This document shows, in pieces, positions 45,177 through 52,163 of a DNA stretch of 64,000 nucleotides (positions are counted from its first letter, which is position 1; each line of letters opens with the position of its first letter). Origin of the DNA: Epsilonproteobacteria bacterium tcs-49 (lineage in GTDB: Bacteria > Campylobacterota > Campylobacteria > Campylobacterales > Sulfurovaceae). The position numbers were made by a program, and so were the translations under genes. The notes under the pieces were generated by a model, which was not told where the DNA came from, searched no databases, and was given only the letters and a program-made list of their open reading frames with translations. The DNA lies in NCBI GenBank assembly GCA_002049495.1, contig LLYS01000008.1:1-64000 (forward strand), given 5' to 3'.

Positions 45177-46018
45177 TGTATATCCACAAGACCCACGTCC
45201 TTTTGCAGCACTGCCAACCGGTGAAACACTATAAAGATATCCTCAAAAGGATCAAGAAAACCAATCTGCGCCGCTCGAGTAAATACAACATCATCGCCGT
45301 TTTGGGAGCACTGCAGTGTATGCGGGGCGTGGAGATGAAAAACGCTTTTTGGGGGATCTATGTCAGCTCCGCATACAGCTGTATCGAAAACGTCGCCGAA
45401 GTGGTCACCAGGATCAACAGCGAACCCGAAGCGCCGGTTATGCCCTTTGACTTTTTAAACGTCAACAGCAACAACGTCAGCTTTTACGTTGCCCAGGCGC
45501 TGGAAGCGACCGGCAAAAACATGGTGGTGACCGCGGAGGATCTGGGTTTTGAAAAGGCGCTGCAAACGGCGGACTTTGACCTGTGTTACGGGTTCGTGGA
45601 CAGGGCTTTGCTAGGCGGCGTAGATACCTCCTTGCAAAATTTCGACGGTGCGGCGGATTATGTTCCTTTGCCCGACAATACCCCGAGTATGGACGGTAGC
45701 TGCTGGATCTATGCAAATAGGGAACCCGAGGGGGCGCTGGCCCGGATAGAAAAGATCGAAGAGTTCGGCACCATTGAGGCGCTGATTCCGTATCTGCGCA
45801 ACCTGGGGGAGCGTGAAGTGGCGCTTAATCTTCTCGCCGCGCAAAACAGCCGTTTGCGCGAAGCGTTTCCCCGGGCCTCTTTCGATCTGAGACAGGGGTA
45901 TTACGGATCGCAGGGGGCGTTGAGTCTGATCACCCTCGCAAAGGGGAAACGTCCCGCCTGTTACGTCGCCCAAAGCACTCAGGGAGCCTTTTTCGCCATA
46001 ACGCTACAGCCCCTTTAA
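45176..46018 (+). CDS. Degenerate ketosynthase-like protein
   Basis: The 280 residues can be laid on the N-terminal KS fold. GIYVSSAYSCIENVAEV (about 60-76), FDFLNVNSNNVSFYVAQAL (about 91-109) and VVTAEDLGFEKAL (about 117-129) follow the spacing of KS strands and the nucleophile elbow. At the elbow the cysteine is replaced, leaving TAEDLG. No second-half histidine motifs are visible. It is therefore likely a non-condensing partner of the preceding KS, like a chain length factor. I do not recognise a characterised close relative. The 3' end overlaps the convergent BtrH-like gene by 15 bases. Confidence 0.65.
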   Translation: MYIHKTHVLLQHCQPVKHYKDILKRIKKTNLRRSSKYNIIAVLGALQCMRGVEMKNAFWGIYVSSAYSCIENVAEVVTRINSEPEAPVMPFDFLNVNSNNVSFYVAQALEATGKNMVVTAEDLGFEKALQTADFDLCYGFVDRALLGGVDTSLQNFDGAADYVPLPDNTPSMDGSCWIYANREPEGALARIEKIEEFGTIEALIPYLRNLGEREVALNLLAAQNSRLREAFPRASFDLRQGYYGSQGALSLITLAKGKRPACYVAQSTQGAFFAITLQPL

Positions 46019-46993
46019 CAGGCTGAAAGCCTCCCTCTCCGTCTGCGCGGCTTCACGCAGTTTTGCAGCGATCGCCTCCGCGTCGAAATCGTCGGGGTTC
46101 TTTGCCCCCTGAACGCACAGAAGGGCAAATTCACGAAGCGTATTGCCTGAACGGGTCATCAATTCAGAAGCCTGCTGCAGCGGTTTTTGGGGCAGGCCGT
46201 AGCCGATCGCTTCTTGCAAGAACGCCGCATAGAGGAAGCGGAAACCGCCGCCGCCCGTTCCGATCTCCTCCTGCATCCGCACGATATGGGTCAAAAAGTT
46301 TGTCAGGTAGCGCCGATCCCCGCAGCTTTGCAACGAGGCGATCTTTTTTGCCAGGGTAAACATCCCCTTGACTCCGCCGTAGGGAAAGGGGATCAGCATC
46401 ACCTTCGCGTTTTTTCTGATCGCTTTTTTCAAAGCCGCCGCCATATCGATTGTTTGATCTATCTCGTCGATATAGTATAAAAACCCTTTGGGGGCGAAAA
46501 CCCCCTTGGCAAAGCGCGCTATCGCCAAATCTTTGGGATCACACGTTACCCCCTCTTCAAATACGGGGTCGCTGATTTTGTATCTGTTGCCCTCTTTCCC
46601 GTATACGATGAGGTTGTGCGCGTTGAAATGAAAGCGCATGTCGGGGGGAAAGTAGGGGAGGTAAAAAACGGAGGTTTGCAGCCCCACCAGCTTGCCCTCC
46701 TCCAGCAGCCCGTCCAGGTCGCGCTGGGCGTCGAAAGCGTTTTTGTAGCGCTTGGTCACGATGGTAAGGTTTAACACCTTGGCGATCTTATTGATGATGT
46801 TTTTAGGCAGTTGCCGGTAAGCGATCAGGGGCATATTGTTCAGCTTGATCACGGGCAGGTAGACAAAAGAGAGCGAGGCGGTCAAGCCAAAAACCATCGG
46901 TTCGCTCAGTTGCAGCCCCTTTTGGGAAACGAGCGTAGAAACCACCCCGCTTTCACAATGGGCAAACTGGGTGTGTTCAAACTCCCGGGGCAT
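46004..46993 (-). CDS. BtrH-like acyl-transferase candidate (BtrH N-terminal plus C-terminal domain)
   Basis: BtrH of butirosin synthesis moves an acyl group from a carrier protein to an amine through a cysteine. This 329-residue protein has the same N-terminal signature, FAHCESGVVSTL (H12-C13 onward), HFNAHNLIVYGK (about 121-132) with a likely catalytic histidine, and ISDPVFEEG (about 139-147). A helical C-terminal domain follows (about 185-320). Proteins of this type are found in Bacteroidetes flexirubin clusters. With DarA and DarB upstream in the same operon it is a candidate for esterifying the polyene to the resorcinol. The role is inferred. Confidence 0.72.
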   Translation of the reverse strand: MPREFEHTQFAHCESGVVSTLVSQKGLQLSEPMVFGLTASLSFVYLPVIKLNNMPLIAYRQLPKNIINKIAKVLNLTIVTKRYKNAFDAQRDLDGLLEEGKLVGLQTSVFYLPYFPPDMRFHFNAHNLIVYGKEGNRYKISDPVFEEGVTCDPKDLAIARFAKGVFAPKGFLYYIDEIDQTIDMAAALKKAIRKNAKVMLIPFPYGGVKGMFTLAKKIASLQSCGDRRYLTNFLTHIVRMQEEIGTGGGGFRFLYAAFLQEAIGYGLPQKPLQQASELMTRSGNTLREFALLCVQGAKNPDDFDAEAIAAKLREAAQTEREAFSLLKGL

Positions 46994-47384
46994 CGTTACA
47001 TCCTTTTAACTGCGCGACGGTGATATTAAATGCGTCGGCGTACTTTTGCAGGGTTTTGTCTTTGAGTTTGACAAAGACGCGGTATTTGCAGTGGCGCTTG
47101 ATTTGAAATTGGAACAAGCCGGTAACGCTGGCAAGCGTGGGCAGGTCCATGCGGTTTTTATACATAAAATACGCAACCGCCGACCCCTCTTTGTCCGCTA
47201 TGCGTCGCAGCGCTTCGGATTCGAGCTTCTCATACTCCTGCACCGCGACCTTGGTGGCAAACTCTTCGACGCTGCTGCCGTAGTTGTGCCGGGTGAAGCG
47301 CCCGTCTTCGCTGGGGGCGTACATCACCTTACGGATACCGCCGAGGGTCGCATTCTCCTCCTGGGGGATCTGAACTTTCGCCAT
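46977..47384 (-). CDS. Small hypothetical protein with an HTH-like C-terminus, DAR operon
   Basis: A 135-residue protein between darB and the BtrH-like gene. The C-terminal half (about 78-130) reads like a helix-turn-helix or XRE-type bundle (DLPTLASVTGLFQFQIKRH, then LQKYADAFNITVAQLKG). The N-terminal half is charged and unassigned. It overlaps the BtrH-like gene by 17 bases and its ATG overlaps the darB stop, so it is coupled with both. It may be a regulator of the pigment operon; that is a guess from the fold-like pattern. Confidence 0.6.
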   Translation of the reverse strand: MAKVQIPQEENATLGGIRKVMYAPSEDGRFTRHNYGSSVEEFATKVAVQEYEKLESEALRRIADKEGSAVAYFMYKNRMDLPTLASVTGLFQFQIKRHCKYRVFVKLKDKTLQKYADAFNITVAQLKGCNDAPGV

Positions 47385-48529
47385 CACACCACCTCAAGGC
47401 ACATAAACGCCGTGGAGAAGCGTCCGCTTTCGGGGATATAGCACAGCAGCTTCTGCCCCTTTTCCAAGCGGTTGCTTTTAAACAGCTCCTCAAGCATGAT
47501 ATAGATCGATGCCGCTCCGGTATTTCCTTTGGTGGTTAAGTTGGTAAACCACTTTTCGTAAGGGATCTCCAACCCCCCTTTTTTCATCCCCTCATACACC
47601 TTGTCCCGGAAAAAGGCGGAGGAGTAGTGGGGCAGGAAGTAGTCAAACTCCTGGGCATCGAGGCCGCGCTTTTGCTTAATATGAGCGATCGGTTTTTCGA
47701 CGGTGTAGTCGATGATGTTGTCATTGAGCAGTTTCACGTCCTGGCTGATGCTAAAGATCGATTTTCGCATCTGCTGCTCCTGGGTCATAAAGCGCCACGG
47801 GGTGATGGAGTGGTCTTCATGCTTTTCGCAGCCGCTGTACATGCACGTGGGCATACTTCCGGCGTAGGAGAGCAGGTCGATCCATTCGATCTTCAAAGAG
47901 ACCCCGTCGGCTCGGGGGCGGTTTTGCAGCCGCATCGCTCCGGCCCCGTCGGAGAGCATCCATCGCAGAAAATCCTTCTCAAACGCGAGGGAGGGATTTT
48001 TTTCCAACTCTTCGAGTTTACGTTCGATCTCCTTTTCGAAATTTTTTGCGTGCAGCATGGGCGAAACCACTTCCGAACCCGTAGCCACGCCGTTTTCCAA
48101 CTCTTGGGATTTGATGCCGTAGTAGAGGTATTTCAATGCGTTGATACCGCTGAGACAGATTCCCGAAGCGCTCAGGGTTTCAATGGGCCCCAGTCCCAGT
48201 TCGCCCTGAACCATCAGCGTATGGTTGGGCATCAGTTGATCGGGGGTGGTCGTCCCGCATGAAAGCGCCTGGATCTGTGCGGTGGAAAACTCTGTCGTTT
48301 CAAGCTTTTTGACCGCTTCGGCGGTAAGCTGCGCATTGGTGTGGGAAATGGCCCCGTTATCGGGGTTGAGCACGTAGTGGCGGCTTTTGATCCCGTTGCT
48401 TTTTAAAACGATCTTTTTGGCGCGGGAGGGTTTGTCGTTGATATAGCCCAGGCACTCCTCTATGGAATCGTTATCGACGGGGGCACCCGGTAAAGCTACC
48501 GCGATATCCGTAATATAAACGTTACTCAT
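47384..48529 (-). CDS. darB: DarB-type KASIII ketosynthase (dialkylresorcinol synthesis)
   Basis: DarB condenses a beta-ketoacyl thioester with a second acyl intermediate to a cyclohexanedione, precursor of 2,5-dialkylresorcinols. The 381 residues have a thiolase/KASIII fold with catalytic cysteine in LSASGICLSG (C125), histidine in FLPHYSS (H301) and asparagine in TTKGNTGAAS (N336). The insertion around 160-190 (charged helix) separates it from FabH. The neighbouring darA-type gene overlaps by eight bases, reproducing the darAB pair of known clusters. Confidence 0.85.
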   Translation of the reverse strand: MSNVYITDIAVALPGAPVDNDSIEECLGYINDKPSRAKKIVLKSNGIKSRHYVLNPDNGAISHTNAQLTAEAVKKLETTEFSTAQIQALSCGTTTPDQLMPNHTLMVQGELGLGPIETLSASGICLSGINALKYLYYGIKSQELENGVATGSEVVSPMLHAKNFEKEIERKLEELEKNPSLAFEKDFLRWMLSDGAGAMRLQNRPRADGVSLKIEWIDLLSYAGSMPTCMYSGCEKHEDHSITPWRFMTQEQQMRKSIFSISQDVKLLNDNIIDYTVEKPIAHIKQKRGLDAQEFDYFLPHYSSAFFRDKVYEGMKKGGLEIPYEKWFTNLTTKGNTGAASIYIMLEELFKSNRLEKGQKLLCYIPESGRFSTAFMCLEVV

Positions 48530-49472
48530 CCAAAAACTCCTTCACTCGCTCCCTGCCGCTTCCCGAGGGTTGTTCATACTGTTCTTTCTTGCGCCGGAAC
48601 TGCTCCTTGTTCAGGGTACGTAAAACCATCTGCACGACCATATTGATCGGTACCACCGTTACGATGATCAGCAGTAAAAACAGAACATAGAGCATCACGA
48701 CCGGTTTTCTTTTCATTTCTCCGCGTTTTCCCAGTTTGCGGATCAGTTTTCCCCAGATGCGGAAACTTTTTGTCGCGATCTGCTCGCTTTTGATCAATCG
48801 CACATCCACTTCGACAGCACCGAGGCCGCGGCAAAGGGGCTCATCCGGTTTCGCACCGCTTTTCAAACCCCGCTTGATCGCTTCGCCGAAGCGCCGGGCG
48901 TTTTTGATCTCCCGGGGACTCACCCCCGCAGGCGGGAAGATACCCCACAAACGGTCCTTCTTGCCCGTCATCATCCAGCGCGGCGTCGTGATAAAAGTCG
49001 CAAGGGAGCTGCCCTGATCGACCAAAACGATGTTGTCGATCAGTTTCGCTCCGAGCTTTTCAAGCATCCCTTTTACCTTCTCCTGGGCCATGATCCACAT
49101 ATTGCGGCACCCGATAACGGTGATGACCGGCGTGTTTTTCAACCGTTGCTTCGCAAACTCGCTTTTTAAAAAAGCGGTTGCGGGCAGGGAGGGGGAGAGA
49201 AACCACACCTGGTAGGTAAAGATCACCAGATCGTACTCTATCCCCTCATCTTTGATCGGTTCGATTGCACAGGGGTCGAGATATACCGATTCGGGAAAGG
49301 TATCCATAAAGGTTATAAAATTCCACGGAAAGGGAAAGGGTTCTACCGGTTTGATCACCTTTTCGTGTATCTGTACCGTCTCCTCACCGTAAAGCGGCTC
49401 GAGAATAGAATCTTTGATCGCATAGAGTTGTCCGCTTTGGGAGTAGGAAACTACTAAAATATGTTTTGTCAA
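48522..49472 (-). CDS. darA: DarA-type dialkylresorcinol aromatase
   Basis: DarA aromatises the product of DarB to a dialkylresorcinol. The N-terminus (ILVVSYSQSGQL) is a flavodoxin-like FMN-binding loop, followed by a flavodoxin-fold core (about 1-180). A C-terminal hydrophobic segment (about 260-285) could anchor it in the membrane. Length (316) and order before darB match annotated dialkylresorcinol condensing enzymes. TTG 49472 is chosen as start because it directly precedes the flavodoxin strand with AGGTG upstream. The longer GTG start at 49505 would lie in the promoter region (TAAAAT near 49507-49512). Confidence 0.8.
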   Translation of the reverse strand: MTKHILVVSYSQSGQLYAIKDSILEPLYGEETVQIHEKVIKPVEPFPFPWNFITFMDTFPESVYLDPCAIEPIKDEGIEYDLVIFTYQVWFLSPSLPATAFLKSEFAKQRLKNTPVITVIGCRNMWIMAQEKVKGMLEKLGAKLIDNIVLVDQGSSLATFITTPRWMMTGKKDRLWGIFPPAGVSPREIKNARRFGEAIKRGLKSGAKPDEPLCRGLGAVEVDVRLIKSEQIATKSFRIWGKLIRKLGKRGEMKRKPVVMLYVLFLLLIIVTVVPINMVVQMVLRTLNKEQFRRKKEQYEQPSGSGRERVKEFLDE

Positions 49473-49506
49473 AATGGCACCTAGATAATAATTATTAACT
49501 AACACT

Positions 49507-49512
49507 ATTTTA
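49507..49512 (-). promoter_or_regulatory. Likely -10 element for the darA operon
   Basis: On the minus strand TAAAAT lies 35 bases upstream of the chosen darA start in an AT-rich divergent gap of about 150 bases. The operon would run darA-darB-small HTH-like-BtrH-like. Confidence 0.45.
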
Positions 49513-49588
49513 CCATAGCAAAATTAAATTCGCCGTTTACGCCTCTATCGGGGAGGGGAAAACAAATGGTATATTTAAATAGTTTAAG

Positions 49589-49594
49589 TATAAT
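49589..49594 (+). promoter_or_regulatory. Likely -10 element for the lipoprotein gene
   Basis: TATAAT 29 bases before the ATG at 49623, followed by a strong AGGAGG ribosome-binding site. The divergent arrangement with darA could allow shared control. Confidence 0.55.
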
Positions 49595-49622
49595 ACAGGG
49601 GTAAAATTAATAACAGGAGGAG

Positions 49623-50591
49623 ATGATGAGACGAAAGTTTTTACACGCAATCAGCGTCCTGTTTGCCGCGGCGCTGTTCATGGCGGGCTGCGGGGGCGCG
49701 CTGATCCAAAACGTGGACAACAGTAACTACCTTGCCAAGAAAACGTCGATGGCCAAGATGGAGCGGGCCATTAAGCAGGGCGGCTTGAACCGCGGCTGGA
49801 AATCCAAGAAGGTCAAAGAGGGCCATATGGTGCTTGAAATCCTGGTGCGGGGCAGACACTTCGTGGCCGTGGATGTGTTTTATAGCGGTACGGGGTATAA
49901 GATCCAGTACAAAAACAGCCGGGAGATGGATTATAATGCCCAAAAGGGAACGATCCACGGAAATTACAACAAGTGGGTTCGCAATCTCGAACACGATATC
50001 AATTACGAACTTTCCAAAGCGGGGATGCGCGGCTACTCAAGCGCAGCGGCAACGGCGCCCGCGCCCGCTGCAGCGCCGGCAAGCAAACCCGCCGCTGCGA
50101 CGAAAAGTTACGAAAAAAGCGGTGATACGCTCAGCTTAAGCGGAAAAACGGTTTATATCCGCTCCCTCGCTCCCTACGCGGCCGGTGCTCCCATCGCCGA
50201 AAATATCAAATCCGAGTGCGTGATCGATAAGCAGCTGGTGGATTTTATCGTTGAGTACGCGCAGCAAAACGGGATCAACGTGGTGGTTAAAAACGATATC
50301 GCCGCGGATGAGTTGGAGTTGAAAGTAGCGATCGTCGATGCGGTAAGTGCGGGGACGGCTTTTACGGGACACCGTAAATATACGGCCATTGCCGGGTCTA
50401 TCGTACGGGGGAAAAAGGAGTACTACAGTTTTAAAGGGGCGAGACTCTCAGGCGGCGGTTTCTGGGGAGCGTACAAAAGTTCCTGTTCGGTTTTGGGAAG
50501 AACGGTCAAAGCGTTGGGGCAGGATGTTGCGCTGTGGCTTGCATCACCTATCGATGATGCGCGTTTGGGGGATCAGCACCTGATCCGCTAA
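49623..50591 (+). CDS. Predicted lipoprotein of unknown function
   Basis: A 322-residue lipoprotein with a signal peptide (about 1-21) and a lipobox ending in LFMAGC. A globular domain (about 25-140, with HMVLEILVRGRHFVAVDVF) precedes an Ala/Pro-rich linker (about 142-165) and a second domain (about 172-320) ending in QHLIR. The linker suggests it spans part of the periplasm, attached to the outer membrane. I recognise no family. It may be a housekeeping gene next to the cluster or part of pigment trafficking; nothing in the sequence decides between these. Confidence 0.8.
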   Translation: MMRRKFLHAISVLFAAALFMAGCGGALIQNVDNSNYLAKKTSMAKMERAIKQGGLNRGWKSKKVKEGHMVLEILVRGRHFVAVDVFYSGTGYKIQYKNSREMDYNAQKGTIHGNYNKWVRNLEHDINYELSKAGMRGYSSAAATAPAPAAAPASKPAAATKSYEKSGDTLSLSGKTVYIRSLAPYAAGAPIAENIKSECVIDKQLVDFIVEYAQQNGINVVVKNDIAADELELKVAIVDAVSAGTAFTGHRKYTAIAGSIVRGKKEYYSFKGARLSGGGFWGAYKSSCSVLGRTVKALGQDVALWLASPIDDARLGDQHLIR

Positions 50592-50592
50592 G

Positions 50593-50624
50593 GTTTGCGA
50601 GGGGATTCCCCGCAAACGGGTTTT
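50593..50624. terminator. Bidirectional terminator between lipoprotein gene and hpf
   Basis: Stem GTTTGCGAGGGG with CCCCGCAAAC (one bulged A) and loop ATT, followed by GGGTTTT on the plus strand. It lies in the 31-base gap between convergent genes. The U-run is better for the plus-strand transcript. Confidence 0.6.
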
Positions 50625-51159
50625 AATACAGACCGAATTTGCCGTCGGCTCTTTTGTACATGACGCGCAGTTTGCTGTCCATATCGTTAAAAACGATAAA
50701 TTGGCGTTTGCCGTCGTTTTTGAGCGCGGTAATCGCTTCCTCGATCTCCAAAGGTTTGTGCAGTTCCAGATCCATCGGTACGATCTCATCTTCATTGCTT
50801 TCATACTTTTCCGATTCCAAAATGGGCATCGCGTCGATCTCTTCATGGTTGACATGCTTTTTATCCTTGATCTTGTCCGCGTGGCGGCGCAAAACCTTTT
50901 TGACCCGTTCAATAGCCAGATCCGCAGCGGCGTAGACATCTTTGTCCTTTTGCGTGATGACGACGCTGTTTTTATTTTTGAGATTGACGATAAATTCGAC
51001 GGTAAAACCTTTTTTACCGTTTTTTTCGTCTCCCGAGATGACGGTTTTGGCCGAAATAATCTCCAGATTATATTTATTGAGTGATTGCAGTAGGGTATCA
51101 ATGTGTTCTTTTATGGGATCAGTGAGTTCAAATTTTCTTCCAACAATGCTAGTGTTCAT
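50623..51159 (-). CDS. hpf: Ribosome hibernation promoting factor, long form
   Basis: Binds 70S ribosomes in stationary phase and joins them as inactive 100S dimers. The N-terminal HPF/RaiA domain covers about 1-100 (RKFELTDPIKEHI, then DVYAAADLAIERVKKVLRRH). The C-terminal dimerisation domain (about 125-178) contains KPLEIEEAI, FIVFNDMDSKLRVMYKR and DGKFGLY. The 178-residue length is that of the long form. A GGAGGTG site precedes the ATG, and the transcript probably begins with a stable hairpin. Confidence 0.95.
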   Translation of the reverse strand: MNTSIVGRKFELTDPIKEHIDTLLQSLNKYNLEIISAKTVISGDEKNGKKGFTVEFIVNLKNKNSVVITQKDKDVYAAADLAIERVKKVLRRHADKIKDKKHVNHEEIDAMPILESEKYESNEDEIVPMDLELHKPLEIEEAITALKNDGKRQFIVFNDMDSKLRVMYKRADGKFGLY

Positions 51160-51180
51160 AAAGCACCTCCGATAAGTTAT

Positions 51181-51210
51181 ATCACAGCCTCCAAATGTAG
51201 CGGCTGTGAT
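51181..51210 (-). promoter_or_regulatory. 5' hairpin in the hpf leader
   Basis: A perfect 9-bp inverted repeat, ATCACAGCC at 51181-51189 and GGCTGTGAT at 51202-51210, with a 12-base loop. It lies between the likely hpf -10 element (TATAAT on the minus strand at 51213-51218) and the ribosome-binding site. Because transcription should start near 51206, the stem would begin almost at the 5' end of the mRNA. It could stabilise the mRNA. It has no U-run, so it is not a good terminator for rsfS. Confidence 0.55.
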
Positions 51211-51242
51211 TTATTATAACCTAAAAAAACTTCACGAAGGGC

Positions 51243-51563
51243 TTAATTCTGGTAAATATCCTGCAAAAATTCTTCGAGGTTGTACTTTTCTCTGTACTCG
51301 GCCGTCATGACGTGGATGATGATATCTCCCAGGTCGCAGATCGCCCAATCTTCGCTTTCATCGACGCTAAGAACCTTTTCGCCTTTTTTCTTCAACTCCT
51401 CCTTGAGGTAATCAAGCAGGGCCAGGGTGTGTTTCGTCCCCAGACTGTTGGCGATGATGACGCGCTGGGCGATGTAATCCTTGCCGCTGAGGTCAAAGGT
51501 TTGGATATCCTCCCCCTTTTTGCTGTCAAGCAGCTCTACGATCATATCAACTCTGTTTTCCAT
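51243..51563 (-). CDS. rsfS: Ribosome silencing factor RsfS
   Basis: Binds ribosomal protein L14 and blocks subunit joining when nutrients are low. The 106 residues contain the family block DSKKGEDIQTFDLSG (about 13-27), the DYIAQRVIIANSLGTKH segment and ESEDWAICDLGDIIIHVM (about 65-82). Its start overlaps the nadD 3' end by 17 bases, a common nadD-rsfS pairing. With hpf downstream, two translation-dampening factors lie side by side. Confidence 0.95.
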   Translation of the reverse strand: MENRVDMIVELLDSKKGEDIQTFDLSGKDYIAQRVIIANSLGTKHTLALLDYLKEELKKKGEKVLSVDESEDWAICDLGDIIIHVMTAEYREKYNLEEFLQDIYQN

Positions 51564-52083
51564 ATATCTCCTTTATCTCTTCTCGTATGGTTTGCGGAAT
51601 AAACCGTTCATCTAAATTGCGGCGGAGTTGCGTGGCACTGATATCCACATCCACCTGCAGGGTTTTGTAGCGGCTGCTGCCTCTGCCCTTCCGTGTGGCG
51701 ACGACCCACTCCACCAGTGTATCGAGCTCTTCGAAGTTGTGCCATCTATGCAGGCTGTTCAAATTGTCGCTTCCGATAATAAAGTATATTTTATCATATT
51801 TTCGGCGAAAGTGGCGTACGGTCTCGATGGAGGGGACGGAGCGCTCCTGTTTTATCTCAAAATCGCTGACGACGACTCCGGGAAGATCGGTCGTGATCTT
51901 TTTGAGCCACCCGTAGCGCTGCGCCCCGCTTGCAACGACGCTCTCTTTAAAGGGGTTGAGGTGGTTGGGGATGACGAAAAGCTTTTGGATATCGAGGGTG
52001 CGCAACGCCTGTTTGATCACTTCCAAATGCCCCGTATGCGGGGGGTCGAAACTGCCTCCGTAGAGGGCTATGCGATTTACAAT
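51547..52083 (-). CDS. nadD: Nicotinate-nucleotide adenylyltransferase, probable ATT start
   Basis: Joins ATP and nicotinate mononucleotide in NAD synthesis. The N-terminus RIALYGGSFDPPHTGHLEV contains the GxFDPxHxGH nucleotidyltransferase motif, and the C-terminal SATQLRR (about 155-161) is the second phosphate-binding motif. Homologues begin two or three residues before IAL. At that point the only candidate is ATT 52083, six bases after a good AAAGGA site. The first conventional start, TTG 52116, is nearly on top of a TATAAT promoter element and gives an unusual extra segment. I therefore favour ATT initiation. Confidence 0.9.
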   Translation of the reverse strand: MVNRIALYGGSFDPPHTGHLEVIKQALRTLDIQKLFVIPNHLNPFKESVVASGAQRYGWLKKITTDLPGVVVSDFEIKQERSVPSIETVRHFRRKYDKIYFIIGSDNLNSLHRWHNFEELDTLVEWVVATRKGRGSSRYKTLQVDVDISATQLRRNLDERFIPQTIREEIKEIYGKQS

Positions 52084-52117
52084 ATGTAATCCTTTATTTA
52101 AACTGAAATTTACCAAT

Positions 52118-52130
52118 ATTATAGTATAGT
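52118..52130. promoter_or_regulatory. Divergent promoter elements for nadD and gap
   Basis: A near-symmetric AT patch reads TATAAT (52118-52123) on the minus strand and TATAGT (52125-52130) on the plus strand, in the 80-base gap between nadD and gap. AAAGG precedes the gap ATG. Confidence 0.5.
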
Positions 52131-52163
52131 ACGGTCAAAATTTTATCACAATAAAGGTAAAAA

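Noticed and set aside
45176-46018. Calling this gene an active ketosynthase
   Set aside because: The nucleophile cysteine and the two histidine motifs are not present.
28113-49472. Recent horizontal transfer of the cluster judged by base composition
   Set aside because: By eye, codon style and G+C resemble the flanking genes, and no integrase, tRNA or direct repeat borders were found; origin needs phylogeny.
49473-49505. GTG 49505 as the darA start
   Set aside because: The extra eleven residues fall in the AT-rich promoter region and precede the flavodoxin strand; no ribosome-binding site is seen before the GTG.
52084-52116. TTG 52116 as the nadD start
   Set aside because: It lies at the predicted transcription start next to TATAAT, has no ribosome-binding site, and adds residues not expected in NadD.
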